Below are positions 42,835-53,142 of a stretch of DNA of 64,000 nt, piece by piece (the first letter of the stretch is position 1; the number at the start of each line of letters is the position of its first letter). The position numbers were made by a program, and so were the translations under genes. The notes under the pieces are model-generated. The model ran no database searches and was not told where the DNA came from. It saw only the letters and a list, made by a program, of their open reading frames with translations. The stretch covers positions 62,001-126,000 of the forward strand of contig NZ_JAALLS010000010.1 of assembly GCF_011059105.1 (NCBI RefSeq). Direction: 5' to 3'. Origin of the DNA: Fodinibius halophilus. GTDB taxonomy: Bacteria; Bacteroidota; Rhodothermia; Balneolales; Balneolaceae.

Positions 42835-43521
42835 TTATGCAACAGTTCCTTTACCAAGGCGGGCCTTATTTTGAAGAGTAGCGATACGTTTTTGTACATC
42901 ATCAGCTTTAAAAACAGCACTGCCGGCAACTAGAATTTCAGCCCCTGCCTGGGCTACTTTTTGGATGTTGTGTGGTTTTACTCCACCGTCAACCTCTATA
43001 ACAAAGTTAGTGCTTGTTTGTTCACGTATTTGAACCAACTGCTGAAGTCGTTGGTAGGTAGATGGAATGAAAGACTGGCCGCCAAATCCAGGATTTACAC
43101 TCATAAGAAGTACCATATCGATATCTTCTAATATAGGTGTGATAGTGCTTAATGAAGTACCGGGATTTATAGCTATACCTGCTGTAATATCATGAGAGTG
43201 GATGTTCTGAACGGTGCGGTGCAAATGGGGGCATGCTTCTTGGTGCACGGTAATATGATTAGCTCCTGCCTCTACAAAAGCTTCTATATATTGATCCGGG
43301 TTTTCAATCATCAGGTGTACATCCAGGAAGGCATCGGTCGAGCGCCCGGCAGCTTCTACAATGTCTGGCCCGTAGCTGATGTTGGGTACAAAATGCCCAT
43401 CCATAATATCACAGTGTATCCAACGGATATTGGCGTTATTACATTTTTCGATCTCTTCGCCAAGCTTGCTAAAGTCGGCCGCTAAAATTGAAGGTGCTAA
43501 AATAGGAAGTTCAAAATCCAT
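42835..43521 (-). CDS. rpe: Ribulose-phosphate 3-epimerase
   Basis: The 228-residue TIM-barrel enzyme interconverts ribulose 5-phosphate and xylulose 5-phosphate. Markers: LAPSILAADFSKLGEEI, IHCDIMDGHFVPNIS, VHLMIENPDQYI, LLMSVNPGFGGQSFIPSTYQ and FVIEVDGGVKPHNIQ, which contain the His/Asp metal ligands. It is 5 bases downstream of the PASTA gene. Confidence 0.96.
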   Translation of the reverse strand: MDFELPILAPSILAADFSKLGEEIEKCNNANIRWIHCDIMDGHFVPNISYGPDIVEAAGRSTDAFLDVHLMIENPDQYIEAFVEAGANHITVHQEACPHLHRTVQNIHSHDITAGIAINPGTSLSTITPILEDIDMVLLMSVNPGFGGQSFIPSTYQRLQQLVQIREQTSTNFVIEVDGGVKPHNIQKVAQAGAEILVAGSAVFKADDVQKRIATLQNKARLGKGTVA

Positions 43522-43526
43522 GATTC

Positions 43527-44351
43527 TTATTGCTTTGTTGTGTCGGGGACAGCTATATTTTGTGTGGTATCAATGATGGCCCCAGATTCACTTTCTTCTT
43601 TTAAATTATATCGTTCGGAGACGATGAGTTTAAGTGTTGTGTCAACCACTACCTGTTCTTTCTTTGGTTGGTAATCGAGTATCACATTGGGATCGACATC
43701 TTTGCTGGGTTTAAATTGTATTTCGCCTACACGCAGGCCTGCCTTTTGAAGTTTCTGTTGGGCTTCAGACAGTCGCAATCCCAGGATATTTGGTACATCT
43801 ACAGTTTTTTCGCCCAAACCGTCACTAACTGCGAGATCAACAAGAGTACCCTTGGGTACTACTTTTTCGGGTTCAATAGATTGACGCAGGACCCTGTTTT
43901 TAAAACGGTTGGATTCATAGCTTACCGTTCCGATTCCAAGCCCATAATTTTGTAACTGTAGTTTGGCATTGCGGTACGAGAGGTTTACAACATCCGGAAC
44001 CGTTACTGTAGGGTTCGATTCGGTGTTAACCGTAAGGTAGATTTTGCGGTTGGGCTTGACAATTTCAGAAGGAGCAGGGGTCTGGTCGATAACATAGTCC
44101 GCCGGATAAGCAGTATTAGATCTGCGTTCGGCAACTTCGGATCGCAGGCCATACGACTCCAGTTGTTGTTGGGCTTCTTCAAGAGATATTTGAGATACAT
44201 CAGGGACGGTTAATCCTTCATCGTAATTTGTGTAGGCGGGCATGATGATCATATCAGCCAAGAATAGAATCAATGCTCCCAAAACAATGATTGAAGCACT
44301 ACCGATATAAAAAGTTTTGCTGGTAAAGATCTTTTTAAGTGTCGACATCAT
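43527..44351 (-). CDS. Membrane-anchored PASTA-domain protein
   Basis: The 274-residue protein has an N-terminal membrane helix (FYIGSASIIVLGALILFLAD) and three PASTA repeats (VPDVSQISLEEAQQQLESYG, VPDVVNLSYRNAKLQLQNYG, VPNILGLRLSEAQQKLQKAG). PASTA domains bind peptidoglycan fragments or beta-lactams in kinases and PBPs; here no kinase domain is attached. It is the leading gene of the PASTA-rpe pair and lies 29 bases from DUF5683. Confidence 0.9.
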   Translation of the reverse strand: MMSTLKKIFTSKTFYIGSASIIVLGALILFLADMIIMPAYTNYDEGLTVPDVSQISLEEAQQQLESYGLRSEVAERRSNTAYPADYVIDQTPAPSEIVKPNRKIYLTVNTESNPTVTVPDVVNLSYRNAKLQLQNYGLGIGTVSYESNRFKNRVLRQSIEPEKVVPKGTLVDLAVSDGLGEKTVDVPNILGLRLSEAQQKLQKAGLRVGEIQFKPSKDVDPNVILDYQPKKEQVVVDTTLKLIVSERYNLKEESESGAIIDTTQNIAVPDTTKQ

Positions 44352-44380
44352 GGGTAAAAATACAGTTCTTTGGGGATTTC

Positions 44381-45289
44381 TTAAAAATGATATTTAAGGG
44401 ATATGCTTTTATGGGGTGTTAAAAAATTTGTCTGCGTTTCCAGACGATTATTCTTAATCTTAACCGTCAGGAATGAATCAAACGCAGAGACAATATGGTT
44501 TAGTATAAGTAGCGATACCATGTTCCCGGCTAATCGATAACTGTCGTTGAATGTTTCGGCAAGGTCTGCTCCCCGGAAGAAATAACTTGACATATCTGCC
44601 CCATCCCATGCAAGCTGGTATTTTGAGTCAAAGTCACTCCAGCCGGGTCCAAATTGATAGTATTTGCTGATAAGCTCATAGTACTGTTGCGAGCCATAAT
44701 CGGGCAATACATGTGAAAAGGGATTTCCATATTCATTATCAGGAAAGACAAAAGGGGTATTACGCTCTGCATTTCGCAGCAATTCAAGATCAACTTTTCC
44801 CCAATCCTGATCAGGATCGTAGCTGGCTGATATCCCGGTAACTTTATTAGCAAGCTCATCAATATAGGGATTACTTATTTGTTGATTTTGATTATGGTAT
44901 TCAACCAGCCACTTGGCATAAGTAACTACACTCCAATTGTTATTGGCAAATTTTTTATATCGCCGTTCCTGGGCCCGGGCGTCACGTAGTTTTTTGATAT
45001 GTATACCTAAGAAGATGGCTTCTGCCAGGAGATAAGTTCCCGCTCGTATCCATTTTTTGTTGGCTGCCTGTCCGCTGCCGGGAATAATGGCAGAACTTAG
45101 CAGGGCAAGGCCCGGTTTTTCTCTAATTGGCTGGTAGAACGGCGTTGATTGGTCAGCATAATTTATTTTTGGCTGTAGGTCTTGGATCGTAACAGTGGGT
45201 TCATCGGAGTTTAAAGAATTGGGTTGCGCATACCCAATGGTGAGCATTGCTAAAAATAATAATAGGGATATTGCTGTTTTTCTAATCAT
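44381..45289 (-). CDS. Exported DUF5683-like protein
   Basis: The start at 45289 gives MIRKTAISLLLFLAMLTIGYAQ, a good signal peptide. The upstream in-frame codons to 45310 would prefix it. A block RKKWIR-like (AANKKWIRAGTYLLAEAIFL) and two membrane-like helices fit the DUF5683 pattern seen in Bacteroidota envelope proteins. The gene overlaps the stop of the next gene by 8 bases (45282-45289). Confidence 0.7.
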   Translation of the reverse strand: MIRKTAISLLLFLAMLTIGYAQPNSLNSDEPTVTIQDLQPKINYADQSTPFYQPIREKPGLALLSSAIIPGSGQAANKKWIRAGTYLLAEAIFLGIHIKKLRDARAQERRYKKFANNNWSVVTYAKWLVEYHNQNQQISNPYIDELANKVTGISASYDPDQDWGKVDLELLRNAERNTPFVFPDNEYGNPFSHVLPDYGSQQYYELISKYYQFGPGWSDFDSKYQLAWDGADMSSYFFRGADLAETFNDSYRLAGNMVSLLILNHIVSAFDSFLTVKIKNNRLETQTNFLTPHKSISLKYHF

Positions 45290-48200
45290 TATTGAGAACA
45301 TCAAAATCAAAAGTTAAACCAAAGTGGAAGATAAATTCATTTCCATATTGTACAGTACTACCCGACGATTGGGTTATAAATTCATCAGGTAAGTTAATAT
45401 CAAAGTTATTGAATCCATAAGCGCTACTTATAAATAACTTTAAGGGAAATAGGTAATAACTGTTGAAGGCAAATCGCAGTTCTGCTCCAAGGCCCGTTTT
45501 AACAGTAGTATTGTTAGCTAATGGCCCGCCCCATCCGTTGCCGACCTCTCCAAATAGCCGAAGGTATAGTTTGTCTAAACTATGGCGGCCGAGCTGGTGA
45601 TTGATGTTACGAATAAGTGGAACATTATAAGAAAGTTGTGTCATGGCTGTGCTATTGCCGCCAATCGCAAAGTACGGATAGCTGCGCATCCCGGTAAATC
45701 CACCTATATAGTCAAGGTAGAAAGCATCATTGGGAGCGTTTACATAGCTAAACCCCCGGCCATATATTCCCAGGGACGAACTGTTTGAGAGAGGATACCC
45801 AAAGCGCACGGTTGCTTCCAGCGAATGGTTTTTTACCGTCTCATAAACGGGTAAAAGGGTGTTATCTTCAATTTCGTATTCATCTAACAGTTTGCTTGGC
45901 TCATAGGAATATCTAATCAAAGTTTTGAGGCCCACGGGTGCAACATCGGAATGTGGATAACGCAATACGTTTTCGTACACGTGGGCTGCAGTAAAGGTTG
46001 TGCCTTTATAGTATTCCGAAGAGGAAGAGGGAATAAATTGTTGAAGCTCTCGAGAAAAGAATCCATCGGTTTGAACTTCATAGGGACTGTACCGGGCTCC
46101 AATTTCAACTAAGTTGTGCCTGTTAATTTTACTTCGAAGGTAAAGGTTGGCTTCCCATATATTATACGCGATATCAGCGGAGGTAGTATCGGGCAGGCAA
46201 GATGTACAGGGAAACTCTTCAATTGTTAAGCCATTAGATACATTGCGTCGCATATTATAAAGTTCAACAGAAATGGTAGGCGACCATCGTTTTTCAATAA
46301 ATGGCAGTCCGCTATGTTCTATGATCGTGAATAAATCGCGGTCCAGGTCGGTTAGCCGCGAGGGCGAAAAGAAGTTGCCAATTCCACTGCTTGGTTCAGA
46401 AGCTATGCCAAAGAGGGCCCCACCAAAAACAGTTAAATTATCGGTAACTTCTCGAGAACTGAAGTATGTACCGATCTTTAGGTCTCGGAGCAAGTTTTTA
46501 CCCAGATCACCAAACCTGCCGGCGGTAAGTAATCGGCCGTTGCTACCATGTTTTTTTGAATAATTATCAAATCGAAGAACCGGATAGAAACTAAAACTTG
46601 TGTAGTTATTTTTATAGGTCGTTAAAACCGGGGGATTGTGTTTTGCTTTACCGGTAATATCGAGGGTAAGAGAGTCGGATTGCCCCAGCTTTTGAAGCTC
46701 AGCAGGGGAGATGGCTGTGATATGCTTAAGGTTTGTACGATCGGGAAGCTCCTCAAGAGTTTTCAACGCGATAGCGGAGCGGTCATATTCGGTTTTAACA
46801 GTTTGTTTGACCGTAGACAGATCTATTGCTGAAATCGCATACCCGTCGGCCTTAAATTCAGAAAAATAGAGTTTGCTGCCCGCTTGGTGAGGCATAAAGG
46901 CACCCCCCAGTACATTGGTTAGCTTTTGGGGATCCGGTGACGGTTCGTCCAGTGAGATGCGATAAATATTGAAAATACCATCCGGGTCAGCGGCATAATA
47001 AAGGTATTGCCCGGATGCATCTACAAAGGGATCACGGTAATTCGTAAGGGAATCGTGGAGTACGGGAACGGTTGTATGCTCTTCAAAATCATATCGATAA
47101 ATATTTCGGCTATAGTCGTCAGCTTTTGCGAAGTATACGATATTACCATCGGGATGCCATGCCGGGGTATAAACGTGTTGTCCTTTGGTAAAGTTTGTGA
47201 GCGGTTTTAAGGAGCCACTTTGCAGATCTATAATAGATATATTACTACTGCCACCCGTTTGTTGAACAGCAACAGCTTGTTTCTTGGTAGGATGCCATAT
47301 TGGTGAAGAAAGACGCTTACTATGGGTAAGGCGTTGGGTATGGGGTGTATCTATATTATAGATAAAAAGATCGTTGTATCGCTCACCGTACTGATTTAGC
47401 TTTTGTTTGCTGAAGATCAGAGACTGGCCATCAGGTGAAAAAGAAAAAGCCGATTGTATATGTTTAAGGATGGGTTTCTGAGAATGCCCTTTGGCTTTTT
47501 GTGGAGAGGAGGTATGTGGAACCCCTATATTGATAGCTTGTTGAGATCGTGCACTATCATTTAATGTTTCAATGAAAAGTTGTGTACTTGAAGAACGGAA
47601 ATTTTGATTCGAGAGATATGCAATCTTATTACCATCCGGAGAGAGGTGAGGATAGAAATTGAAAAAACCACCGTCCTGAATTGTATTCGTTGAATAAAAT
47701 GTTTGTCCGGCAATAGCAGAAGTATAATTTTTTGTTGTGTTATCAATAAAGGTATGAAACAGCTGCTGAGCATCGGTGCCGGTGGCTTTATGCAGTGCTT
47801 CGTTGATCGTGTACGCCCCATTATGGGCTAAGGCGTTAGATATTTTGGGGATAATAGATTCGCCGTAGTTTTGTACCATGAAACTAGTGAAGGCAAAACC
47901 CTGATTATAAACTCGTTCTCGCTCGAGAGCATTTTTGGAAGTAAAGAATGCCATCCCATCTAAAGAGATAGGACTGCCGTTAAGCAGGGCTGTACGTAAA
48001 AGCATATCGCGGTGCGAATCCCAAAAGTCGTGGTACAGTTTCTTGCGCTGATATTGAGCTACTCCTTCGGCAAACCATGCCGGTACGTTAATAGTGGCAA
48101 AGGGATAGGTGAGAATTCCTTTGGGATATCCATATAGTACATCAGGCCGGCGTACATCAGAGTATGATAGCCATTGAAAATAAAGGGCAGGCAGTCGTCG

Positions 48201-48647
48201 TCCCTTTTTCATAGCCACTTGTAGTTGTATAATATGGGTGAACTCGTGACTTATAACATCCCATAGCCAATCGTGCGAACCGCGAAGGGGACTGTTTAGG
48301 GCCGGTACCCATATTTCGATCTGATTGTCAAAGAAATATGCTGCGCCATTGGAATAATCCTGCCGATCATTAAGGATAATGTCTATTTTGGTATCAGGCT
48401 CATATTGGTATAACGAGGTAATAGTGGGATATACTTCTTCAGCTATTCTCGAAGTAACTTGTGCCGATCGGCTATTTCCTTTTTGGAAATGAACCTGGAA
48501 ATGTTCGCTCTCTACAGTATACCAGGGCAAATGGTTTTGCGGGTAACTGTATTGGGATGGTGAAAGTTGTGCCCACGCGGGGGTGGATAGGCCTGCAAAT
48601 GCGATCACAGAAATAAGGAAGATGATATGCAGAGATCGGTTTATCAT
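45282..48647 (-). CDS. Secreted gluzincin-TolB propeller-outer-membrane barrel fusion protein
   Basis: The 1121-residue protein has a signal peptide, a gluzincin (peptidase MA-like) domain with HEFTH (134-138) and Glu194 in WFAEGVAQYQ, both intact. A WD40/TolB-like propeller follows at about 330-640 (SPDGNKIAYLSNQ, SPDGQSLIFSK, HPDGNIVYFAKADD). The last 400 residues look like a beta-barrel ending in a surface-antigen-type tail (GLTFDFDVLNND). An active protease tethered to an outer-membrane barrel is suggested. It shares a strand with a type IX-like protein and PorV. Confidence 0.85.
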   Translation of the reverse strand: MINRSLHIIFLISVIAFAGLSTPAWAQLSPSQYSYPQNHLPWYTVESEHFQVHFQKGNSRSAQVTSRIAEEVYPTITSLYQYEPDTKIDIILNDRQDYSNGAAYFFDNQIEIWVPALNSPLRGSHDWLWDVISHEFTHIIQLQVAMKKGRRLPALYFQWLSYSDVRRPDVLYGYPKGILTYPFATINVPAWFAEGVAQYQRKKLYHDFWDSHRDMLLRTALLNGSPISLDGMAFFTSKNALERERVYNQGFAFTSFMVQNYGESIIPKISNALAHNGAYTINEALHKATGTDAQQLFHTFIDNTTKNYTSAIAGQTFYSTNTIQDGGFFNFYPHLSPDGNKIAYLSNQNFRSSSTQLFIETLNDSARSQQAINIGVPHTSSPQKAKGHSQKPILKHIQSAFSFSPDGQSLIFSKQKLNQYGERYNDLFIYNIDTPHTQRLTHSKRLSSPIWHPTKKQAVAVQQTGGSSNISIIDLQSGSLKPLTNFTKGQHVYTPAWHPDGNIVYFAKADDYSRNIYRYDFEEHTTVPVLHDSLTNYRDPFVDASGQYLYYAADPDGIFNIYRISLDEPSPDPQKLTNVLGGAFMPHQAGSKLYFSEFKADGYAISAIDLSTVKQTVKTEYDRSAIALKTLEELPDRTNLKHITAISPAELQKLGQSDSLTLDITGKAKHNPPVLTTYKNNYTSFSFYPVLRFDNYSKKHGSNGRLLTAGRFGDLGKNLLRDLKIGTYFSSREVTDNLTVFGGALFGIASEPSSGIGNFFSPSRLTDLDRDLFTIIEHSGLPFIEKRWSPTISVELYNMRRNVSNGLTIEEFPCTSCLPDTTSADIAYNIWEANLYLRSKINRHNLVEIGARYSPYEVQTDGFFSRELQQFIPSSSSEYYKGTTFTAAHVYENVLRYPHSDVAPVGLKTLIRYSYEPSKLLDEYEIEDNTLLPVYETVKNHSLEATVRFGYPLSNSSSLGIYGRGFSYVNAPNDAFYLDYIGGFTGMRSYPYFAIGGNSTAMTQLSYNVPLIRNINHQLGRHSLDKLYLRLFGEVGNGWGGPLANNTTVKTGLGAELRFAFNSYYLFPLKLFISSAYGFNNFDINLPDEFITQSSGSTVQYGNEFIFHFGLTFDFDVLNND

Positions 48648-51600
48648 TTAATGAACAACCACCATTTTGATCATTTTTTGGTTTTTCTCTCCATTTACTG
48701 TTGCGGTAATCATTGCAAAATATAATCCGCTGCTCCAGTTTTGTGTATTAATGCGATGTTCTTCGGGGGCATTTCCGGTTGTTTGAATACGTTTATCGAA
48801 GACCACAGACCCACTGCTGGTAATGATTTTAATATCTACATATCCAGGTTTTGAGGTTTGAAAACGTATATTCGAGTAATTATTTGCCGGGTTGGGCCAA
48901 TTGTAGGTCTCTTTTTTTACTAAGATCTCTGATCCCGGGTTGCCGGTAGGGGGAGGTTGGGCATTGAGGGAACCGGATATTTTATTGTATGAAGAATTGC
49001 CGTACCTACTGCCCCATAGCACATCATCAATAGAGGCAAGTTGCCAAGCTTTCAGTTCCCCTTTGTGGCTAATGGCATATAACGTATTATTACTTAAAAT
49101 GGGATGTATAGGAGCATTGTTATTTTTTGATATTCCCCCTACATAGAGAGGAAAACCTTCGATGGGTTTGCCTTGGCTGTTATAGGCATGAATGTTTATT
49201 CCAAGGCTATCTTGTGTTGGGAGATAAAGACGATGGTGCTCTGAATTTTTGATGCTTGCAACAAGAGGTGTTCCGGTAAAAGAGCTCCCCGGCGGGGGTT
49301 CCAGGGGAAAGTGAGATAGCATTGCACCATTACTATTTCGTGCTTCAAGAGTGCCTGTTTTCTTATTGATATATAAAAAATCCAGCCGGTTATCGTTATT
49401 GATGTCGACCATTGCAGGCCAACCAATAGCTGTATTTTTGACGAGATAGTGGGGAGAAGAATCACGAGAGTCGTAAAGCACCAGGCTGTTATCTGTTATC
49501 AGGAAAAAACCAGATTGTGATGTCGAGAGCTGAATTGTCCCGGTGTACATACGGTTGGTAGAAGAGGGTATACTATAGGTATCTTGAGCAGGGAGTATTT
49601 GGAGCTCTCTGTCAGTTAGTTGGGCATAACGGCCATCAATTGTATGTGAACGCTGAAGAGGAGCATCAAGGGGAGACAAGAATGACCCGTCTGATAGATC
49701 AAGACGTTGGGGAGTAAAATCGAGTAGCAGGGTTTGGTCATCCAATGAACTGATAAACCCGTTGTTTGCCTCAGCTTGGCTGCTCCAATTATTGACCCAC
49801 TGCGTGCCATCCCATCGCCAAGACATTACATTGATGGTATTTGATGTAGGTTCCTCTGCTAAAACGAGGGAACGTCCCAGGTATGGCTGTTGTGGTGTAG
49901 CTGACTGAAAATCAAAAATAGGGGTACTATTACTTGATAAGCGAATAGCATAGGTTGATTGCTGGCTGGGGACAATCAAAAAAGAGTCGGACGAACTGTG
50001 ATAAAGGGAAAGTTCCATTGGGTAGGATCGGTTGTATGCCTCCACTTGATCTGAATAGGTTTTTTGATCCGGAACGGTATCATGTGGAAGTGAAACAGGA
50101 GTGATATTGCCAGATGAAAGTGGACGTATATTGAATGTGGCTACCGGTTTATTATCCGAAAAATCATAGAGTTCAAAAAAACTTTGTGCTCCTGAATTGC
50201 TTTGGTTGGCTGGGTGGGTGTCCGGACCAAAACGGTTCTCATATAGTGTTAGCGTATCACCCGAGGCGGTAATCACAGAGGCGTTGTTGTTTTTCCACCA
50301 AAAATCAAAGGCTGTACCCCGAGCTTGGGAACTGAAGTTGCTGTTAGCGGCTCTTCCGATATCCTGGGCTCCATCAGCTTCTTCGAGATCTACTCCCCGA
50401 CGTTGAGGATTGGCATTTACTGTTTGGGATCTAAGAGATTCATTGATTACCGCTTCATCGATATGCCAAATAAGGATACCGCCGTTCAACAGACGATCAT
50501 CATCGGTATCATCTTCGCCATCAGGCCCCACTGCCATACCTCCAGGCAGACTCCAGTCGAAACTACTAACATCGGTAACTACCCCAGCCTCAAACAGGTC
50601 CGTAAATCCATCCGTTTGATTAACAAAGGTTTGGTTGTCATTTGTGAACGTCTGTTTTTCTACATCTCCCCCAGGTGTTTCAATAGTAAGAGTAACCCCA
50701 TTTTTATTTGGATCGCGATGGCGATTTTCAATCAAAAAGTATTCGTTGCCAGATAGGTTATATTTTGCAATGCTATTATTCTGATACAATCCAGAAGCCG
50801 GAAGTGATATGTTGCCAGAGGTACTTTTATTGATAGTAAAAGGGTTTTGCCATCCCAAAAAAAACTTTTCCCAGGCCGATGGCTCGGGCGGAAATATTCC
50901 TTGGTACGAAAAAAAGCTTTCTCCGTCCATTAGCCCGAATCGGCCGATACCCGATTCTCCGGTCTCGGTATTAAATAAGTCGGGTAGCCCCAGATAGCTA
51001 CCGATAGAGGCACTCAGTAGTCCATTGAGGGATAGTTGCAATACAAATTGTTGGCCTGTGATATCTTCACCGGGACGTGAAAGCGTGCGGGGTAAAACTA
51101 TAGAATTAGTAATACGAAATGAACTGTTGTTAATTGCAAATCCATCAAAGGAAGGGATATTAAGAAGGTCACCTAATGTTTGTTTGCCCATATACAGCGA
51201 GGGGATATCCTGTGGAGTCTTATTCAGGCTGGTTCCGGTCAATTCAATATCGCGACCTACTCCGCCGTGGAAAATAACAAAAGCTGTTGTTTCCGGATTT
51301 AATGTATCGGTTGCCATACCGCCTTGTTGGCGTACCGTTTGCCAGGTATCAGAAACAAGTTTGGCAATTTTTTTATGACTGAAGTTCTTGCCGGTAGGCG
51401 AATAGGATTCCATCTTTTTTGGAAGCTGGTAAATATTTTCTAACACATGATAGCCAATATGGATCTGCTGCCCCGATACTGTTTCAAAATAGTTTTTTGT
51501 AAATTTGAGATGTTGTTCAAAATATTCCCGATTGTGGGGCAGGGGATCGATACGGATATCCGGAGAATTAAGATAGGATAGGTTGCCATTTTGAAATGTG

Positions 51601-51818
51601 CCATCTCCGGTGGTAAGACGATTTTCGTCGGGCTGAAATTGAACACGAACGCCGATAATGGTCAGGGAGTCGAGGGCTCGGGCTTCTAAAGATGAGTGAG
51701 ATGATATAGCATGGCTTCGGGTGAGTTGTTGGGCCGTAGCAGAAAATATGCAAAAAAATAAAAGCATACTCACAGGGAGTATGCTTTTGATTATCTTACT
51801 TTCACGATCTTTCTCCAT
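48648..51818 (-). CDS. Type IX-secreted M6-like protein with lost zinc-binding motif
   Basis: The 1056-residue protein has a signal peptide (SILPVSMLLFFCIFSATAQ) and an immune-inhibitor-A-like (M6) domain at about residues 50-330. Markers are FVIFHGGVGRD, SYLGLPDLFNTETGESGIG and RFGLMDGESF. At the HEFGH position it reads ASIGS (270-274), so the zinc site is gone. Later parts hold FG-GAP/propeller-like repeats (DINNDNRLDFLYINKKTG). The C-terminus YNWPNPANNYSNIRFQ then SSGLYFAMITATVNGE is a type A T9SS sorting domain. The next gene is PorV-like. Confidence 0.85.
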   Translation of the reverse strand: MEKDRESKIIKSILPVSMLLFFCIFSATAQQLTRSHAISSHSSLEARALDSLTIIGVRVQFQPDENRLTTGDGTFQNGNLSYLNSPDIRIDPLPHNREYFEQHLKFTKNYFETVSGQQIHIGYHVLENIYQLPKKMESYSPTGKNFSHKKIAKLVSDTWQTVRQQGGMATDTLNPETTAFVIFHGGVGRDIELTGTSLNKTPQDIPSLYMGKQTLGDLLNIPSFDGFAINNSSFRITNSIVLPRTLSRPGEDITGQQFVLQLSLNGLLSASIGSYLGLPDLFNTETGESGIGRFGLMDGESFFSYQGIFPPEPSAWEKFFLGWQNPFTINKSTSGNISLPASGLYQNNSIAKYNLSGNEYFLIENRHRDPNKNGVTLTIETPGGDVEKQTFTNDNQTFVNQTDGFTDLFEAGVVTDVSSFDWSLPGGMAVGPDGEDDTDDDRLLNGGILIWHIDEAVINESLRSQTVNANPQRRGVDLEEADGAQDIGRAANSNFSSQARGTAFDFWWKNNNASVITASGDTLTLYENRFGPDTHPANQSNSGAQSFFELYDFSDNKPVATFNIRPLSSGNITPVSLPHDTVPDQKTYSDQVEAYNRSYPMELSLYHSSSDSFLIVPSQQSTYAIRLSSNSTPIFDFQSATPQQPYLGRSLVLAEEPTSNTINVMSWRWDGTQWVNNWSSQAEANNGFISSLDDQTLLLDFTPQRLDLSDGSFLSPLDAPLQRSHTIDGRYAQLTDRELQILPAQDTYSIPSSTNRMYTGTIQLSTSQSGFFLITDNSLVLYDSRDSSPHYLVKNTAIGWPAMVDINNDNRLDFLYINKKTGTLEARNSNGAMLSHFPLEPPPGSSFTGTPLVASIKNSEHHRLYLPTQDSLGINIHAYNSQGKPIEGFPLYVGGISKNNNAPIHPILSNNTLYAISHKGELKAWQLASIDDVLWGSRYGNSSYNKISGSLNAQPPPTGNPGSEILVKKETYNWPNPANNYSNIRFQTSKPGYVDIKIITSSGSVVFDKRIQTTGNAPEEHRINTQNWSSGLYFAMITATVNGEKNQKMIKMVVVH

Positions 51819-51846
51819 TAAGCCAAGTTCAATCCTGAGTTGTTGG

Positions 51847-52962
51847 TTAGAAGTTCAGGACTAAGCCAAATCGTGTGGTATTTGCCAAAGGGTGATTTTC
51901 ATCTCCCAGGGTATAGATATAGCTAAAGTCGATACCCACAAACTTGTATCGCAGACCAGCTCCCAAGGTCATAAATTGGCGATCGCCATTATTAGGATCT
52001 TCATAGTAATAGCCGGTTCGTACAGCGAATAGGTCATTGTACCAATATTCCAAGCCTGTGGCGATCATAAGCTGTTGTGCTAATGAAAGAGTAACAGGAT
52101 CGGTAGAAGGGTCACCATCGGTATCTCTTTTAAGGCTGTCCCAGGAATTAAATATGGCACCGATAGGGCCTTCAGGATTGCCATCAGAATTTAAGCGAGC
52201 CATTATTTTTGAAATGTCGTTGGTAATGGTAATAGTATTAATCCCCTTATTATCAAGGCCAGTAGTAAATGCCCACCCTACCCGAAGGACGGTTGGCAGC
52301 GGGTCTTTTTGACCATTATCGATATAGGTCATATTTGGCCCAATATTTGAGAGATTCAAGCCGGCATTAAAATTGGCATCCTGACGCAAAAATTTAAAAG
52401 TGTTTGATTGATACATAGCTGCAATATCTACGCCAATACTGGAACCGGGATTAATTTGTTGTTCATCCACTTTACCATCAGCCAGACTACTATAAATAAA
52501 TCGGACTCCGGAACCCAATGACCAATTTTCATTAAGTTTTAACCCGTATGAAAGTCCGGCAGCGAGTTCATAACTGTTAAAACGACCAAGATTATTACCT
52601 TCGGTACTTGTTCTTATCTGTTCACCAAGGTTCAAATAGGTGATATGTGCACCAAAGGTTCCAATATCTTTAACATGATATTTGCCAACGAGATAGTCAT
52701 AAAAAAGGTCGGCATTAAATCGGGGTAGCCATTCACTGTGGGTAACACTTATTTGGTTCCCTTTCTGGAAAGCAAGTCCTGCGGGATTCCAGAATACCGC
52801 CGAGGCATTATCAGCAAGAGCAACCCCTGTATTTCCCATTCCGGCGGCCCGTGAATCAGGTTCAATTTGTAGAAATGGAACTGCAGTTATCCCCACCTGG
52901 GCAGAAGATATACTAACTGTTAGTAGAAGTAATGATAAAACTGAAAGTACTTTCTTAATCAT
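51847..52962 (-). CDS. PorV/PorQ-family outer-membrane protein
   Basis: Start at 52962 (MIKKVLSVLSLLLLTVS). The 371-residue product has ITAVPFLQIEPDSRAAGMGN at the N-terminus followed by the FadL-like/PorV hallmark TGVALADNASAVFWNPAGLA, and then a repeating barrel (LNENWSLGSGVRFIYSSLAD; GAGLRYKFVGIDFSYIYTLG). PorV links type IX substrates to sortase PorU in known systems. The adjacent substrate with a CTD makes a functional link plausible. Confidence 0.88.
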   Translation of the reverse strand: MIKKVLSVLSLLLLTVSISSAQVGITAVPFLQIEPDSRAAGMGNTGVALADNASAVFWNPAGLAFQKGNQISVTHSEWLPRFNADLFYDYLVGKYHVKDIGTFGAHITYLNLGEQIRTSTEGNNLGRFNSYELAAGLSYGLKLNENWSLGSGVRFIYSSLADGKVDEQQINPGSSIGVDIAAMYQSNTFKFLRQDANFNAGLNLSNIGPNMTYIDNGQKDPLPTVLRVGWAFTTGLDNKGINTITITNDISKIMARLNSDGNPEGPIGAIFNSWDSLKRDTDGDPSTDPVTLSLAQQLMIATGLEYWYNDLFAVRTGYYYEDPNNGDRQFMTLGAGLRYKFVGIDFSYIYTLGDENHPLANTTRFGLVLNF

Positions 52963-53090
52963 AAGATCAGGCAATTATAAATCATTTATGTGTATAAAAA
53001 ACGATCAAGCGAAATATAACTTCGTAAATTTCTCCCTTGATTACCAATAATTGTAATAGTATAAATGTATCATAATATTTTAAAATAAAA

Positions 53091-53120
53091 AAGGCGGGAC
53101 AACCAGAGTTATCCCGCCTT
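53091..53120 (-). terminator. Terminator after the 53143 thiolase
   Basis: AAGGCGGGA and TCCCGCCTT pair around a short loop that also has AAC/GTT. On the minus strand the stem is followed by a T-rich run, 23 bases after the thiolase stop. Confidence 0.8.
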
Positions 53121-53142
53121 CATACAATGGGTATACAGAAGT

